DNA of 64,000 nucleotides from Martinezella rhizogenes (GCF_007002745.1 NZ_SGNY01000005.1:1-64000); one strand, 5' to 3'; shown: positions 9,132 to 18,212, numbered from the stretch's first letter. Numbers and translations: made by a program. Notes: generated from the sequence alone by a model not told the origin.

Positions 9132-9540
9132 TTCATTCTTCCGTTGAAGGTGCCGGGCTTGCCCCCGTGTCTATAGCATCGGACGGCATAACGAAATCGC
9201 TTTTTCCCGCTTGAAGCCCATGACAGGCACTTGGCCGACGGCGGATAGTGTCCCGGAATCGGACGGTTCGCGTCTTACCGACTCGGGCAAGATGGGTTAG
9301 GGATGCTGGCGACGGATGCGGTCTCACGGAGCGTCAGGTTGCAGCAAGGCTCGACCGCTATCATGAGTTTTCGCAAGCGACGGAAATACGCAAAATCAAA
9401 AGCTAATGGATGTTTTTGAATGTTTTGCATGAGATTTTTCCTGACGAAAATTTCTTAACGAGACCGTCGCCTGGAGGGTGTCGTTAACCATTTGTTAACC
9501 ATATTCGAGGTACCTAATTGTCAACGATTTGTTTACCAAG
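9132..9540. other. Intergenic region upstream of minCDE
   Basis: No credible gene. The left part (9132-9330) is GC-rich with only unsupported short frames. From about 9360 it becomes AT-rich, with repeated GTTAACCA (near 9482 and 9493) and CATATTCGAGG, probably the minCDE promoter zone. No strong -35/-10 pair can be chosen by eye. Confidence 0.5.
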
Positions 9541-10269
9541 ATGACCAAAGTGCTAACAGACCAGCGTTCGATCCGTATCAAAGGCCGCTCCTTCCTCGCG
9601 GTCGTCCTGTCCCCCGAATCTCCGGTCGATCAATGGCTGGAGCGGCTTGATGATCTCGCCGCCCGCTCGGCCGGCTTCTTCCTGTCGCGTCCGGTTGTTC
9701 TGGATGTGTCGGAACTGTCACTCGACAAGGCGGGACTGAAGTCGCTTCTCTCGGCGCTGACGGAGCGCAATGTCGGCATCATGGGCATTGAGGGCGTTCG
9801 CCCTTCGATGATCGAGCCGGGCATGCCGCCGTCGCTGAAGGGCGGGAAGCCCGCTTCCGATGTCGAGGTGGAGCCGGTTGCGGTTGCTGCCGAATTGCCG
9901 GAAGAAAAGCCGCGTGCTGCGGGCGAAATCCGTGCCGTGGTGCAGTCGCTGGTCATCAACGAGCCGGTTCGCTCCGGCCAGTCAATCATGTTTCCCGAAG
10001 GGGATGTGACCGTTATCGGTTCGGTCGCCTCGGGTGCGGAAATCATCGCCGGCGGTTCGGTGCATATCTACGGCGCCCTGCGTGGGCGTGCCATGGCCGG
10101 TTCGCTCGGCAACGTCTCGGCGCGCATCTTCTGCCGCAAGCTCGAGGCAGAGCTTCTGGCCATCGATGGCGTCTACAAGGTTGCCGAAGACATCGACGAA
10201 AAGCTGCGCGGCCAGCCGGTTCAGCTGTGGCTGGAAAACGATACGATCAGGGCCGAAAAACTTGGCTGA
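9541..10269 (+). CDS. minC: Septum site-determining protein MinC
   Basis: 242 residues. The N-terminal FtsZ-inhibiting domain (SIRIKGRSFLAVVL...LDKAGLKSLLSAL) is joined by a Pro/Glu-rich linker (about 100-140) to the C-terminal beta-helix (GDVTVIGSVASGAEIIAGGSVHIYGALRGRAMAGSLGN...ARIFCRKLEAELLAIDGVYK), which carries the MinD-binding surface. With MinD and MinE it keeps the Z-ring off the cell poles. ATG 9541 is preferred over TTG 9529, as the protein then begins MTKVLTDQRSIRIKG. First gene of minCDE. In Agrobacterium this operon is on the secondary chromosome, not the primary one. Confidence 0.96.
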   Translation: MTKVLTDQRSIRIKGRSFLAVVLSPESPVDQWLERLDDLAARSAGFFLSRPVVLDVSELSLDKAGLKSLLSALTERNVGIMGIEGVRPSMIEPGMPPSLKGGKPASDVEVEPVAVAAELPEEKPRAAGEIRAVVQSLVINEPVRSGQSIMFPEGDVTVIGSVASGAEIIAGGSVHIYGALRGRAMAGSLGNVSARIFCRKLEAELLAIDGVYKVAEDIDEKLRGQPVQLWLENDTIRAEKLG

Positions 10270-10306
10270 TAAAACAGAGAAACAACTATTGGAACAGGAG
10301 AGCCAT

Positions 10307-11122
10307 ATGGGGAAGGTAGTCGTTGTTACTTCCGGCAAGGGCGGGGTTGGCAAGACCACCTCGACTGCAGCGCTTGGCGCCGCGCTGGCGCAGAACAAGC
10401 AGAAGGTCGTGGTCGTCGATTTTGATGTCGGCCTGCGTAACCTCGATCTCGTCATGGGTGCTGAACGCCGGGTGGTTTACGATCTCGTCAACGTCATTCA
10501 GGGCGATGCCAAGCTGACGCAGGCGCTGATCCGCGACAAGCGCCTCGAGACGCTGTTCCTGCTGCCTGCCTCGCAGACCCGCGACAAGGACAATCTGACG
10601 CCGGAAGGTGTCGAATGGGTCATCAACGAGTTGAAGAAACATTTCGACTGGGTGATCTGCGACAGCCCGGCCGGCATCGAACGCGGCGCAACGCTGGCCA
10701 TGCGCCATGCGGATGTGGCCGTCGTCGTCACCAACCCGGAAGTCTCCTCGGTACGCGACAGCGACCGCATCATCGGCCTCCTGGATTCCAAGACGCTGAA
10801 GGCTGAACGCGGCGAGCGCATGGAAAAGCATCTGCTGCTGACGCGTTACGATTCCGCCCGCGCCGAACGCGGCGACATGCTGAAGGTGGATGACGTTCTG
10901 GAAATCCTCTCCATTCCGCTGCTCGGCATCATTCCGGAAAGCACGGATGTGCTGCGCGCCTCCAACGTTGGCGCTCCGGTAACGCTGGCGGATGCCCGCT
11001 GCGCCCCGGCCATGGCCTATTTCGACGCCGCTCGCCGCCTCTCCGGCGAGGACATTCCGGTCGTCATCCCCGGCGAGAAGCGTGGCATCTTCTCCAAGAT
11101 CTTTGCAAGGAGGGCTGCATGA
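10307..11122 (+). CDS. minD: Septum site-determining ATPase MinD
   Basis: 271 residues. The deviant Walker [10 protein letters not shown] (10-18) with signature lysine, the [11 protein letters not shown] switch and [11 protein letters not shown]alker B are intact, and the C-terminus [12 protein letters not shown] is the amphipathic membrane-targeting helix. MinD recruits MinC to the membrane and is displaced by MinE. ATG 10307 is set by ACAGGAG eight bases upstream and by the family N-terminus [17 protein letters not shown]. It lies 37 bases after minC and overlaps minE by ATGA. Confidence 0.98.
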   Translation: MGKVVVVTSGKGGVGKTTSTAALGAALAQNKQKVVVVDFDVGLRNLDLVMGAERRVVYDLVNVIQGDAKLTQALIRDKRLETLFLLPASQTRDKDNLTPEGVEWVINELKKHFDWVICDSPAGIERGATLAMRHADVAVVVTNPEVSSVRDSDRIIGLLDSKTLKAERGERMEKHLLLTRYDSARAERGDMLKVDDVLEILSIPLLGIIPESTDVLRASNVGAPVTLADARCAPAMAYFDAARRLSGEDIPVVIPGEKRGIFSKIFARRAA

Positions 11123-11379
11123 GCATCTTCAGTCTCTTCCGTAAACAGAAGTCGGCACCGCTTGCGCGTGAACGGCTGCAGGTGCTGCTGGCCCACGAAC
11201 GGGCATCCTCGGGAACCGATCTCGTCGCTGTCCTGCGGGAAGAAATTCTTGCCGTGATTGCCAAGCATGTGCAGATCGACAGCGATAGGGTGCATGTGAA
11301 GATGGATCGCGACGAGCATGTCTCCATCTTGGAGATCGATGTCGAGATACCGTTGAGTGCGGACCTGCGCGCTGCATAA
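11119..11379 (+). CDS. minE: Cell division topological specificity factor MinE
   Basis: 86 residues, normal for the family. The N-terminal membrane-binding segment [28 protein letters not shown] contains the MinD-binding helix; the C-terminal part ([24 protein letters not shown]...LEIDVEIP) is the dimerising topological-specificity domain. It starts within the minD stop (ATGA), so it is translationally coupled, and is followed by a strong terminator. Confidence 0.96.
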   Translation: MSIFSLFRKQKSAPLARERLQVLLAHERASSGTDLVAVLREEILAVIAKHVQIDSDRVHVKMDRDEHVSILEIDVEIPLSADLRAA

Positions 11380-11394
11380 GATATTTTGCGAAAG

Positions 11395-11421
11395 ACGCCG
11401 CCCTTCAACGGGCGGCGTTTT
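11395..11421 (+). terminator. Rho-independent terminator of minCDE
   Basis: Perfect 9-bp stem ACGCCGCCC / GGGCGGCGT (11395-11403 with 11410-11418), six-base loop TTCAAC, followed by TTTTC. It sits 16 bases after minE and may also work weakly for the convergent binding-protein gene. Confidence 0.88.
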
Positions 11422-12326
11422 CATTTGTCTGCCGTCGTGTCGACGGGCCTTCGGAATATCTCGGCCAGATCGCCGGGCATTGGGCGTGTCAGGTTGATGC
11501 CGTTCGGCGGGATTGGCGCATTGAACCACTTTTCGTAGATTTTTTCGATTTCGCCACTCTTGTAGATTTGCCCCAACGCTTCATTGACAGCATCCCGGAA
11601 ACCGGTATCCCCGTGGCGGAGCATCAGGCCGTAGGGCTGCGGCGGGGCGAGATATTCGTTCGATATGGAATAGTCGTCCGGCTTGCCTGTCTCGGCGACG
11701 AAGGACCGCAGAAGAATATCGTCCATGACAAAGGCGGAGGCACGGTTTTCCGTCACCATCTCGAAACCGCCTGCGGTGCTGTCATTCTGCAGAACGGCGA
11801 TATTCAGCCCCAGCTTGCGGTTCAGCACATTCAACTGGCTGATGTTGATGGTTCCGGTCGTCACCACCACGGTGCGGCCGGCGAGATCGGCAACCGTGTT
11901 CAAGCGGCTGGATTTCAGCGCCACATAGCGCGTGCCGGTGATGAAATGGCTGTAGGAAAACCACACCGCCTTGCGCCTTTCCTCCGTGTTTGTACTCGCC
12001 ACGCACTCAATGTCGATCGTGCCATCATTGAGAAGCGTAATGCGGTTGCTGGGGGTGCGTTTGACGAAGTCGATCTTCAGGTCCGGCAAGCCCAGTTTCG
12101 TCTTGATGGAATCCGCCACCCTCAGGCAAAGCTCGATGCTGTAGCCGATCGGTTCTGCGCCGGTGCCGAGATAGGAAAAGGGAATATTGTGATCGGCATA
12201 ACCCAGCCTGATGGTGCCGGTCCTCGCAATGGTTTCGAGGGTCGGCGGTTGGCTGTCTTCACTTGCCGCCTGGGTGGATAAAAGGCTTAAAATTCCGAGT
12301 GCAAGCCCCAATGTCGATCTCTGCAT
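11421..12326 (-). CDS. Periplasmic solute-binding protein, family 3 (Glu/Asp-like), copy 2
   Basis: 301 residues with an N-terminal signal peptide (MQRSTLGLALGILSLLSTQAASE). It then has a family-3 binding fold: IARTGTIRLGYADHNIPFSYLG, DLKIDFVKRTPSNRITLLNDGTIDIECVASTNTEERR, DLAGRTVVVTTGTI, and the tail EKIYEKWFNAPIPPNGINLTRPM typical of GltI-like glutamate/aspartate receptors. ATG 12326 is set by TGGAGAT upstream. No permease or ATPase adjoins it. It follows a paralogue and a GGDEF-EAL gene on the same strand, so it may serve sensing rather than transport (inference). Confidence 0.85.
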   Translation of the reverse strand: MQRSTLGLALGILSLLSTQAASEDSQPPTLETIARTGTIRLGYADHNIPFSYLGTGAEPIGYSIELCLRVADSIKTKLGLPDLKIDFVKRTPSNRITLLNDGTIDIECVASTNTEERRKAVWFSYSHFITGTRYVALKSSRLNTVADLAGRTVVVTTGTINISQLNVLNRKLGLNIAVLQNDSTAGGFEMVTENRASAFVMDDILLRSFVAETGKPDDYSISNEYLAPPQPYGLMLRHGDTGFRDAVNEALGQIYKSGEIEKIYEKWFNAPIPPNGINLTRPMPGDLAEIFRRPVDTTADK

Positions 12327-12392
12327 CGCGCATCTCCAGCTAAAATGATCTGTCAAAACATGTCTTCATAATGCAGGCCGGAGGCAGCGCCC

Positions 12393-13286
12393 TCAGTCAC
12401 GATATTCACTCGGATGTTCGTAAGCCTGTTTCAAACTCGCCGCCATCGGCAGGTTCAGGTTCATGCCGTTGGGCGGAATGGGCTTGGTGAACCATTTTTC
12501 ATAGAGGTCGTGAATGGCAGGACCGTCGAAAATCTGCTTGAGGCTTTCATTGACTGCCGCCTTGAAGGCCGGGTCGTCGCGCCGGAAAACCAGCCCGTAG
12601 GGTTCCGGTGCGCTCAGCGTTTCCTGCGATAGCGCATAAAGGTTCGGATTTTCGGATGTCGCAGCCAGGGCTGCCAGCAGGATGCCATCCATGACGAAGG
12701 CGGAAGCCTTGCCGGAAACGACGAGCGCGAAGGCTTCCTCATTGGTTTTCGTCGGCATGACCGAGATATTGAGGTTCTTTTCCCGGTTTATGGCATTCAG
12801 CTGCTCGATATTGACGGTACCGGAAGCGGAGGTGACGGAACGGCCAGCCAGATCGGCAAGGTTTTTCAGATTGTCCTGTCTGCGCGATAGAAACTGCGTC
12901 GCGGTCATGAAGTTCGGATAGGAGAAATCGACGATTTTCCGGCGTTCGCTGTTGTTGGTCGTGGCGGCGCATTCGATATCGATCTGGCCGCTGCGGACGA
13001 GAATGAAGCGGGTGGCGGGCGTGGCCTTGACATATTCGAGCTCGAGCCTGTCGAGCTTCAGCTTCTTGCGGATATCCTCACTGATCGTCCGACAGAGATC
13101 GGTCGAGAAACCCGTCACCTCTCCATCCGGCAGCTGGTAAGAAAATGGCGGCTCGGCTTCGCGGTAGCCGATGCGGATTTTTGCGGTCCTGGCAATCTGC
13201 TGCAGCGTATCGCCTTCGCTGGCGGCCTGCAGCGGGGTGATGGGGGCAAAGCATGTGACGAAAAGGCAAAATACCGCAAGACGCAT
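12393..13286 (-). CDS. Periplasmic solute-binding protein, family 3 (Glu/Asp-like), copy 1
   Basis: 297 residues: signal peptide MRLAVFCLFVTCFAPITPLQAAS, then the family-3 fold (IARTAKIRIGYREAEPPFSYQLPDGEVTGFSTDLCRTI, IDIECAATTNNSERRKIVDFSYPNFMTATQFL, KASAFVMDGILLAAL, DLYEKWFTKPIPPNGMNLNLPM). It is clearly a paralogue of the next gene, sharing the same blocks in the same order. AAAGGAA precedes ATG 13286. It starts 30 bases after the GGDEF-EAL stop, implying one transcript. The conserved -PPNG(I/M)NL- tail suggests a dicarboxylic amino acid ligand. Confidence 0.85.
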   Translation of the reverse strand: MRLAVFCLFVTCFAPITPLQAASEGDTLQQIARTAKIRIGYREAEPPFSYQLPDGEVTGFSTDLCRTISEDIRKKLKLDRLELEYVKATPATRFILVRSGQIDIECAATTNNSERRKIVDFSYPNFMTATQFLSRRQDNLKNLADLAGRSVTSASGTVNIEQLNAINREKNLNISVMPTKTNEEAFALVVSGKASAFVMDGILLAALAATSENPNLYALSQETLSAPEPYGLVFRRDDPAFKAAVNESLKQIFDGPAIHDLYEKWFTKPIPPNGMNLNLPMAASLKQAYEHPSEYRD

Positions 13287-13316
13287 GTTATTTCCTTTTG
13301 GCCGGCGGCCGGTTTC

Positions 13317-15659
13317 TCAAATCGCTTTTTGTGGCGGGTTATAGGTTTCCTGTAGTGGACGCCCGGTGTCGCGCAGCGACTGGTCGCCTCCGCTGCCAAA
13401 CCCGTCTTTCCCGGCCGGCGTGATGATGGCGCGATTTTTGAGGATATGCGCAAGTGGCGCCGGTTCGGCGAAATAATAACCCTGCGCCTCGTCGCAGCCG
13501 CAAAGTTTCAATGCGGCAACCTGTTCGCTGTTTTCCACGCCCTCGGCGGTCACCTTCAGGCCGATCTGATCAGCCATGTCGATGATGGTGTTGACGATCG
13601 CCGAGCACATGGGATTGGCGGGCAGGCCGGAGACGAATTCGCGATCGATCTTGATCTTGTCGAAGGCCACGTGGGTCAGCGTGCTCAAACCGGCATAGCC
13701 GGTGCCGAAATCGTCAAGGGCGAGACGGACGCCTCTTTCTTTCAACAGCTTCAGAGCTCTTGCGCTGCTGTCGCGTTCCAGCATTGCCGTTTCCGTCACT
13801 TCCAGCTCCAGCCGTTCCGCCAGGAAGCCGGAGGTTTCAAGGGCGCGATCGACAACGGGGACGATGTCGTCATTGCCGAGCTGGACAGCGGAGAGGTTGA
13901 CGGCCAGCCTGATGTCCTTTGGCCAGGCCATGGCATCCATGCAGGCCTGCGCCAGAACCCATTCGCCGAGCGGCTTGATGAAGTTGTTTTCTTCGGCAAT
14001 GGCGATGAAGCGGTCCGGCGTGATGAGGCCAAGCTTGCTGTGCCGCCAGCGGGCCAGCGCTTCATAGGCGACGATGCGGCCGCTCTGCAGGTTGACCACG
14101 GGCTGGTAATGCAGCTCGAATTCGTGGTTTTCGAGGGCGGATTTCATGTCTATTTCCAGCGCGTGCTTGTGCTGCGCGGCCATGTCCATGCCGGGCTCGT
14201 AAAATACGAAAAGGCCGCAGCCCATGGATTTCGCCCGGTAAAGTCCGAGATCGGCCTGCTGCAGAAGCTGGGTAGCGGAGGTGCCGTGGTCCGGTGCGCA
14301 GGCGATGCCGATGCTGGTATCGACGCTGATGTCGCTGCCTTCGAGATTAAAGCTGCGTGAGACCGCGTGCACCACCCGTTTTGCCAACAGGGCGGCATCT
14401 GTCCGGTAGTCGTTGCTTCCCGCCTGAATTATGGCGAATTCGTCGCCACCGAGCCGGCTCACCATGTCGTTTTCACCGAGCACGGCGGAAATCCGTGAAG
14501 CGACGGCCACCAGCAAAGCATCGCCGGCAGCGTGGCCCAGCGTATCGTTGACGGCCTTGAAGCGGTCGAGATCGAGCAGCATGACGTTGAATGGCTGACC
14601 GGATACGGCAAGATGTTCGAGACGGTTCTCCAGCGTCTTCATCAGCAATACGCGGTTGGGAAGACCGGTCAGCGCATCGTGATGCGCCATATGTTCCAGC
14701 TGCTCGGCCATATCCCGTATCTGCCTGAGGCGCCCGCGTTCCAGAACCGCTTCGCGCAGCGTTTCAATGGCGGTTGCCATGTCGCCGATCTCGTCTCTGC
14801 GTTCCTGAAACGGCGTTACAATATCGGTTTCCTCGCGGGCGATCCGTAGCGTCGCCTGCACCAGGGCTGGAACGGGCTTCAGGAAATGCCTCGCGATCAC
14901 CGTAACAAGTACGCCCGTGACCGTCAGCACCACGATCAGGGCGGCGAGCGAATTGTAGATCAGCTTGCGCTGCGCGCCGTAAAGTGCATCCGAACCGCCG
15001 ATACTGACAGCGACCGCACCGATCGGTTTTTTTGTTTCCGTGCTGATGATCGGCAGCAGGCCGATGTAATGGCTGGACTCTCCGATGGTGGCAAAGCCGG
15101 TGGCGAACCGCGCCGCGACACCATCCTTCGCGAAAATGGGGTCCGTCGCGAGCGGTTTTTCGGCGTCATCGGTGGCGTTGTCGAAGGCTGCCGCGATCTG
15201 CCTGAAGCCGGAATCGGTTTCGTCATAGCGGAAAAGCCAGACGGCATTTTTGGTCTGCGCGCCGATGAGGGCAAGAACATCGCTGGGATTAAAGCCGGTA
15301 ACGAGAATGGATTCGTCGTCGCCGATCGGCTTGTCGGTCAATATGCCGTTGACCTGACCGCCCTCGTCGGCGGTAACGCTGACATAGGTATAGATGCCGC
15401 GCAGCGTCGCACTGGCGATCTGAGAATTGACGCGGGCCTGATTGAGCCATTGCTCGCTGGCGGCGGCAACGAACATGTACCAGCCGACGAGCGCACCGAT
15501 GCTGTAGGAAAAGATCACACCGCCCAGAAATATCAGGGTTATCTTGCTGGCAAGCGAACGGCGGCGCGAAAACCGGGCATTTTCCGGCTGCGTCGTTGAG
15601 TCAAGCGTGTGGCCGGGTTCAGTCTGTCTATCTATCCCCCGATAGGCAGTCTCTTCCAT
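13317..15659 (-). CDS. Membrane-bound dual GGDEF-EAL c-di-GMP enzyme with periplasmic sensor
   Basis: 780 residues. TM1 is about 40-66, a periplasmic sensor region about 67-234, TM2 about 235-257 and a HAMP-like linker to about 310. The GGDEF domain (about 325-490) has an intact GGDEF at 404-408, but the usual RxxD inhibitory site reads GEND, so product inhibition is probably lost. The EAL domain (about 505-750) keeps EAL at 533-535, LDDFGTGYAGLS, KIDREFV and EGVE, so it looks catalytically complete. Both c-di-GMP synthesis and breakdown are possible. It heads a same-strand group with two periplasmic binding proteins 30 bases downstream. Confidence 0.92.
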   Translation of the reverse strand: MEETAYRGIDRQTEPGHTLDSTTQPENARFSRRRSLASKITLIFLGGVIFSYSIGALVGWYMFVAAASEQWLNQARVNSQIASATLRGIYTYVSVTADEGGQVNGILTDKPIGDDESILVTGFNPSDVLALIGAQTKNAVWLFRYDETDSGFRQIAAAFDNATDDAEKPLATDPIFAKDGVAARFATGFATIGESSHYIGLLPIISTETKKPIGAVAVSIGGSDALYGAQRKLIYNSLAALIVVLTVTGVLVTVIARHFLKPVPALVQATLRIAREETDIVTPFQERRDEIGDMATAIETLREAVLERGRLRQIRDMAEQLEHMAHHDALTGLPNRVLLMKTLENRLEHLAVSGQPFNVMLLDLDRFKAVNDTLGHAAGDALLVAVASRISAVLGENDMVSRLGGDEFAIIQAGSNDYRTDAALLAKRVVHAVSRSFNLEGSDISVDTSIGIACAPDHGTSATQLLQQADLGLYRAKSMGCGLFVFYEPGMDMAAQHKHALEIDMKSALENHEFELHYQPVVNLQSGRIVAYEALARWRHSKLGLITPDRFIAIAEENNFIKPLGEWVLAQACMDAMAWPKDIRLAVNLSAVQLGNDDIVPVVDRALETSGFLAERLELEVTETAMLERDSSARALKLLKERGVRLALDDFGTGYAGLSTLTHVAFDKIKIDREFVSGLPANPMCSAIVNTIIDMADQIGLKVTAEGVENSEQVAALKLCGCDEAQGYYFAEPAPLAHILKNRAIITPAGKDGFGSGGDQSLRDTGRPLQETYNPPQKAI

Positions 15660-16004
15660 TCGCGATATTCCCCCGCGATGTCGCGTTATGATTGTTTTAT
15701 GGAATTTTATAGGGCATGCATTTCAATGCTGTCTGCTAAATAATTCAACAAAGTTTAGATGCGATTAAGAATTAATCCGTCTTTTTATAGTCGTCGCTTA
15801 TATAAGGCGCTGCTCGCCTGCACCCTGAGTTGAAAAAACCGGGTGCTGGCGATTATATTCTGGAGCGGCATCACCAAGACTTTATGACACGCTTTACGTG
15901 TTCTTCAAGGTGGATTCCCGGCTGCAGGGGGACGAGAATTGACCTTGCCAAGCAGCGGAGAAACGGCATGTTGTCCGCAACATGCCGGTTTCAGGGAAGA
16001 TATC
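15660..16004. other. Divergent intergenic region between GGDEF-EAL and amidase genes
   Basis: No credible gene. 15690-15800 is AT-rich, as expected for the minus-strand promoter of the GGDEF-EAL operon. 15880-16000 leads into the amidase ribosome-binding site AGGGAAGATATC. No strong hairpin or operator was recognised. Confidence 0.45.
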
Positions 16005-17363
16005 ATGGCTCACAGGGGCAAAAACATCGCGCAACTTTCCGTTCTCATCCAGAGCGGTCATCTCGACCCACGTAGTTTGGTGGAGGAGACGCTCGATGCG
16101 ATTGGTCAGGACGACGACCAGGCGATTTTTATCCGCCTGACGACCGAGCGCGCCATGGCGGAGGCTGAAGCGGCATCGAAACGCATTCGCGACGGCCGTT
16201 CCTGTGGTGTACTTGATGGTATTCCGGTGGCCTGGAAGGACCTTTTCGATCTCGAGGGCATGGCGACCACGGCCGGATCGACAGTGCTTGCGGAGAGCAC
16301 AACGGCGTCCCGCGATGCGGATGTGGTGACGGCGCTGAAACAGGCGGGCATGATCTCAATCGGCCGCACCAATATGAGCGAGTTTGCCTTTTCCGGTCTC
16401 GGCATCAATCCGCATTATGGCACGCCGCGTAACCCCGCCTCGCAGGATGGCCACCGTTTGCCCGGCGGTTCGTCCTCCGGCGCGGGTGCGGCTGTGGCCG
16501 CCGGTCTGGTGCCGGTGGCGATCGGTACGGATACCGGCGGATCCGTGCGCATTCCCGCCGCCTTCAACGGCGTGGTGGGCTACAAGGCAAGCCGCGGCCG
16601 TTATTCGATGCGCGGCGTCTATCCCCTGGCGAAAAGCCTTGATTCACTCGGGCCGCTCACCCGCACCGTGCAGGATGCCGTCTGGGTGGATGCGGCCATG
16701 CGCGGCAAGGCCGCGGCTGATGTGGCGCGCGCACCTCTTTCCGGCCTGTCGCTGGTGGTGCCGGAGACAGTGTTTTTCGATGGTATCGAGGATGGCGTTG
16801 CGGCCGCCTTCGAGCAGGCGGTGGAGCGGCTGGTGCGTGCCGGCGCTTCGGTGCGGCGTCAAGCATTCCCGATTTTCTCCGAACTATTCGATCTTATAAG
16901 GGAAAAAGGCGCGCTGGTAACGGCGGAAGCCTTTTCCCTGCATAAAGCCCGGCTGGAAGGTGCGGATGCCGCGCGTATGGACCCGCGCGTCGTTGCCCGA
17001 ACGAAGCTTGGTGCGAATATCTCCATGCCTGACTATATCGCCATTCTCGAGGCGCGCGAACGCATGACGGTGGCGTTTTCCGGCATGGTCGGCCGGCACG
17101 AGCTTCTAGTCTCGCCAACATTGCCGCATGTCGCGGCAAAGGTCGCGCCGCTCATCGATGATGACGATGCCTTTTTCGCCATGAATGCGAAAACCCTGCG
17201 CAACACCCAGATCGGTAATTTCTTCGATCTCTGTGGTGTTTCGATCCCCTGCGGAACAGGCGAGGCAGAAATGCCGGTCGGCCTGCTGCTTTCCGGCTTG
17301 CATGGGACGGATGATCACCTGCTGGGTGTGGCGATGGCTGCGGAAGAGATTGTTCGGGGCTAA
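16005..17363 (+). CDS. Amidase (amidase-signature family)
   Basis: 452 residues of the amidase-signature fold. The catalytic triad is visible: Lys in IPVAWKDLFD, cis-Ser in LPGGSSSGAGAAVAAG and nucleophile Ser in IGTDTGGSVRIPAAFNG. These enzymes hydrolyse carboxamides; the family also includes GatA, but this is a stand-alone enzyme without GatB/GatC beside it, so a catabolic amidase is more likely. Start ATG 16005 is chosen over TTG 15939 because AGGGAAG lies seven bases upstream. Single-gene unit followed by an inverted-repeat element. Confidence 0.88.
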   Translation: MAHRGKNIAQLSVLIQSGHLDPRSLVEETLDAIGQDDDQAIFIRLTTERAMAEAEAASKRIRDGRSCGVLDGIPVAWKDLFDLEGMATTAGSTVLAESTTASRDADVVTALKQAGMISIGRTNMSEFAFSGLGINPHYGTPRNPASQDGHRLPGGSSSGAGAAVAAGLVPVAIGTDTGGSVRIPAAFNGVVGYKASRGRYSMRGVYPLAKSLDSLGPLTRTVQDAVWVDAAMRGKAAADVARAPLSGLSLVVPETVFFDGIEDGVAAAFEQAVERLVRAGASVRRQAFPIFSELFDLIREKGALVTAEAFSLHKARLEGADAARMDPRVVARTKLGANISMPDYIAILEARERMTVAFSGMVGRHELLVSPTLPHVAAKVAPLIDDDDAFFAMNAKTLRNTQIGNFFDLCGVSIPCGTGEAEMPVGLLLSGLHGTDDHLLGVAMAAEEIVRG

Positions 17364-17407
17364 AAGAGGGCTGTGGCTCACCCTACCAGTTTGTGAGCCT
17401 CTCCTCC

Positions 17408-17491
17408 GTCATCCTCGGGCCTGTCCCGAGGATCTGCGCCGGTCCATTTTGCGATATGTGATTGGATCCTCGGGACAGGCCCGAGGATGAC
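17408..17491. repeat. Intergenic palindromic element, type A (GTCATCCTCGGG)
   Basis: 27-base inverted arms (17408-17434 and 17465-17491) built on GTCATCCTCGGGCCTGTCCC, themselves partly palindromic, with a 30-base centre. The same arms recur at 28609-28692 and 45637-45711. It lies between the convergent amidase and ThuA-like genes and may act as a terminator hairpin. Confidence 0.85.
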
Positions 17492-17553
17492 GCCGAATGG
17501 GTGGATGGTGCAGGATGCATTTCGGCGCTTTGTAAGGCCGCTGCCCGAAAACC

Positions 17554-18195
17554 TTACCGAGCCGCCCAGTTGGCACCGCGGCGGAACATGGTTTTCATCT
17601 GCGGCACGGAGAACTCCTTGGCCTGATGGCCGAGCGCCGAATAGAAAACCCGGCCCTTGCCGTATTTGCGTTTCCACACCACCGGCATTACCACTCCGTC
17701 GATCCACCAGGCATGGTCGCCGGTGAATTTCGTCGTCGCCAGCACCTCGTTGGAGGGGTCGACATGCATGTAATATTGCTCCGACGTGTAGGGGAAATCG
17801 GAAATTCCCTCCATCAGCGGGTCATCGGGGCGGGTGATGTTGACGTGATAGTCGATGATGTTGCCGGGATGGGCGACCCACTGGCCGCCGATCATGAACT
17901 GGTATTCGACGCATTCGCGGAAACTGTCGCCCGCGCCGCCATGGAAACCTGCAATGCCGACGCCGTTTTCGACGGCGGCCGTGAGGTTCTTGATCTCTTC
18001 CTTCTCGATCTTCGACATGGTGACGATGGGCACAACGAGGCTGAGATCATGTACCGAAGGATCGGCGAAGGCCTCGGTTGAATGCTCCACATAGACCTTG
18101 AAACCGTCCTCCTCCAGCATGTCCTTGACGATGGTGGCGCATTCCTGCGGCTCATGGCCGCTCCAGCCGCCCCAGACGATGAGTGCTTCGCGCAT
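17554..18195 (-). CDS. ThuA-like (trehalose-utilisation) domain protein
   Basis: 213 residues forming one ThuA domain, a class I glutamine-amidotransferase-like fold: REALIVWGGWSGHEPQECA, VGIAGFHGGAGDSF, FPYTSEQYYMHVDPSNEVLATT, MPVVWKRKYGKGRVFYSALGHQ. In rhizobial thu operons ThuA works with the dehydrogenase ThuB on 3-keto-disaccharides. Here it follows a Gfo/Idh dehydrogenase by 17 bases on the minus strand, with GGAGGAGAAAATAA as ribosome-binding site. It looks like a paralogous system rather than thu itself, because the transporter is divergent, not upstream in the same operon. Cytoplasmic; reaction inferred. Confidence 0.85.
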   Translation of the reverse strand: MREALIVWGGWSGHEPQECATIVKDMLEEDGFKVYVEHSTEAFADPSVHDLSLVVPIVTMSKIEKEEIKNLTAAVENGVGIAGFHGGAGDSFRECVEYQFMIGGQWVAHPGNIIDYHVNITRPDDPLMEGISDFPYTSEQYYMHVDPSNEVLATTKFTGDHAWWIDGVVMPVVWKRKYGKGRVFYSALGHQAKEFSVPQMKTMFRRGANWAAR

Positions 18196-18212
18196 TTATT
18201 TTCTCCTCCGGA

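Noticed and set aside
9133..9327. 64-residue frame upstream of minC
   Set aside because: No ribosome-binding site, no similarity, Arg/Pro-rich, lies in the HAD/minC promoter gap.
15939..16004. Upstream TTG start for the amidase
   Set aside because: The extra 22 residues lack family similarity, whereas ATG 16005 has AGGGAAG seven bases upstream.
17408..17491. Type A palindrome considered as a transposon end or CRISPR repeat
   Set aside because: No transposase gene, no target duplication, and no regular spacing with unique spacers.
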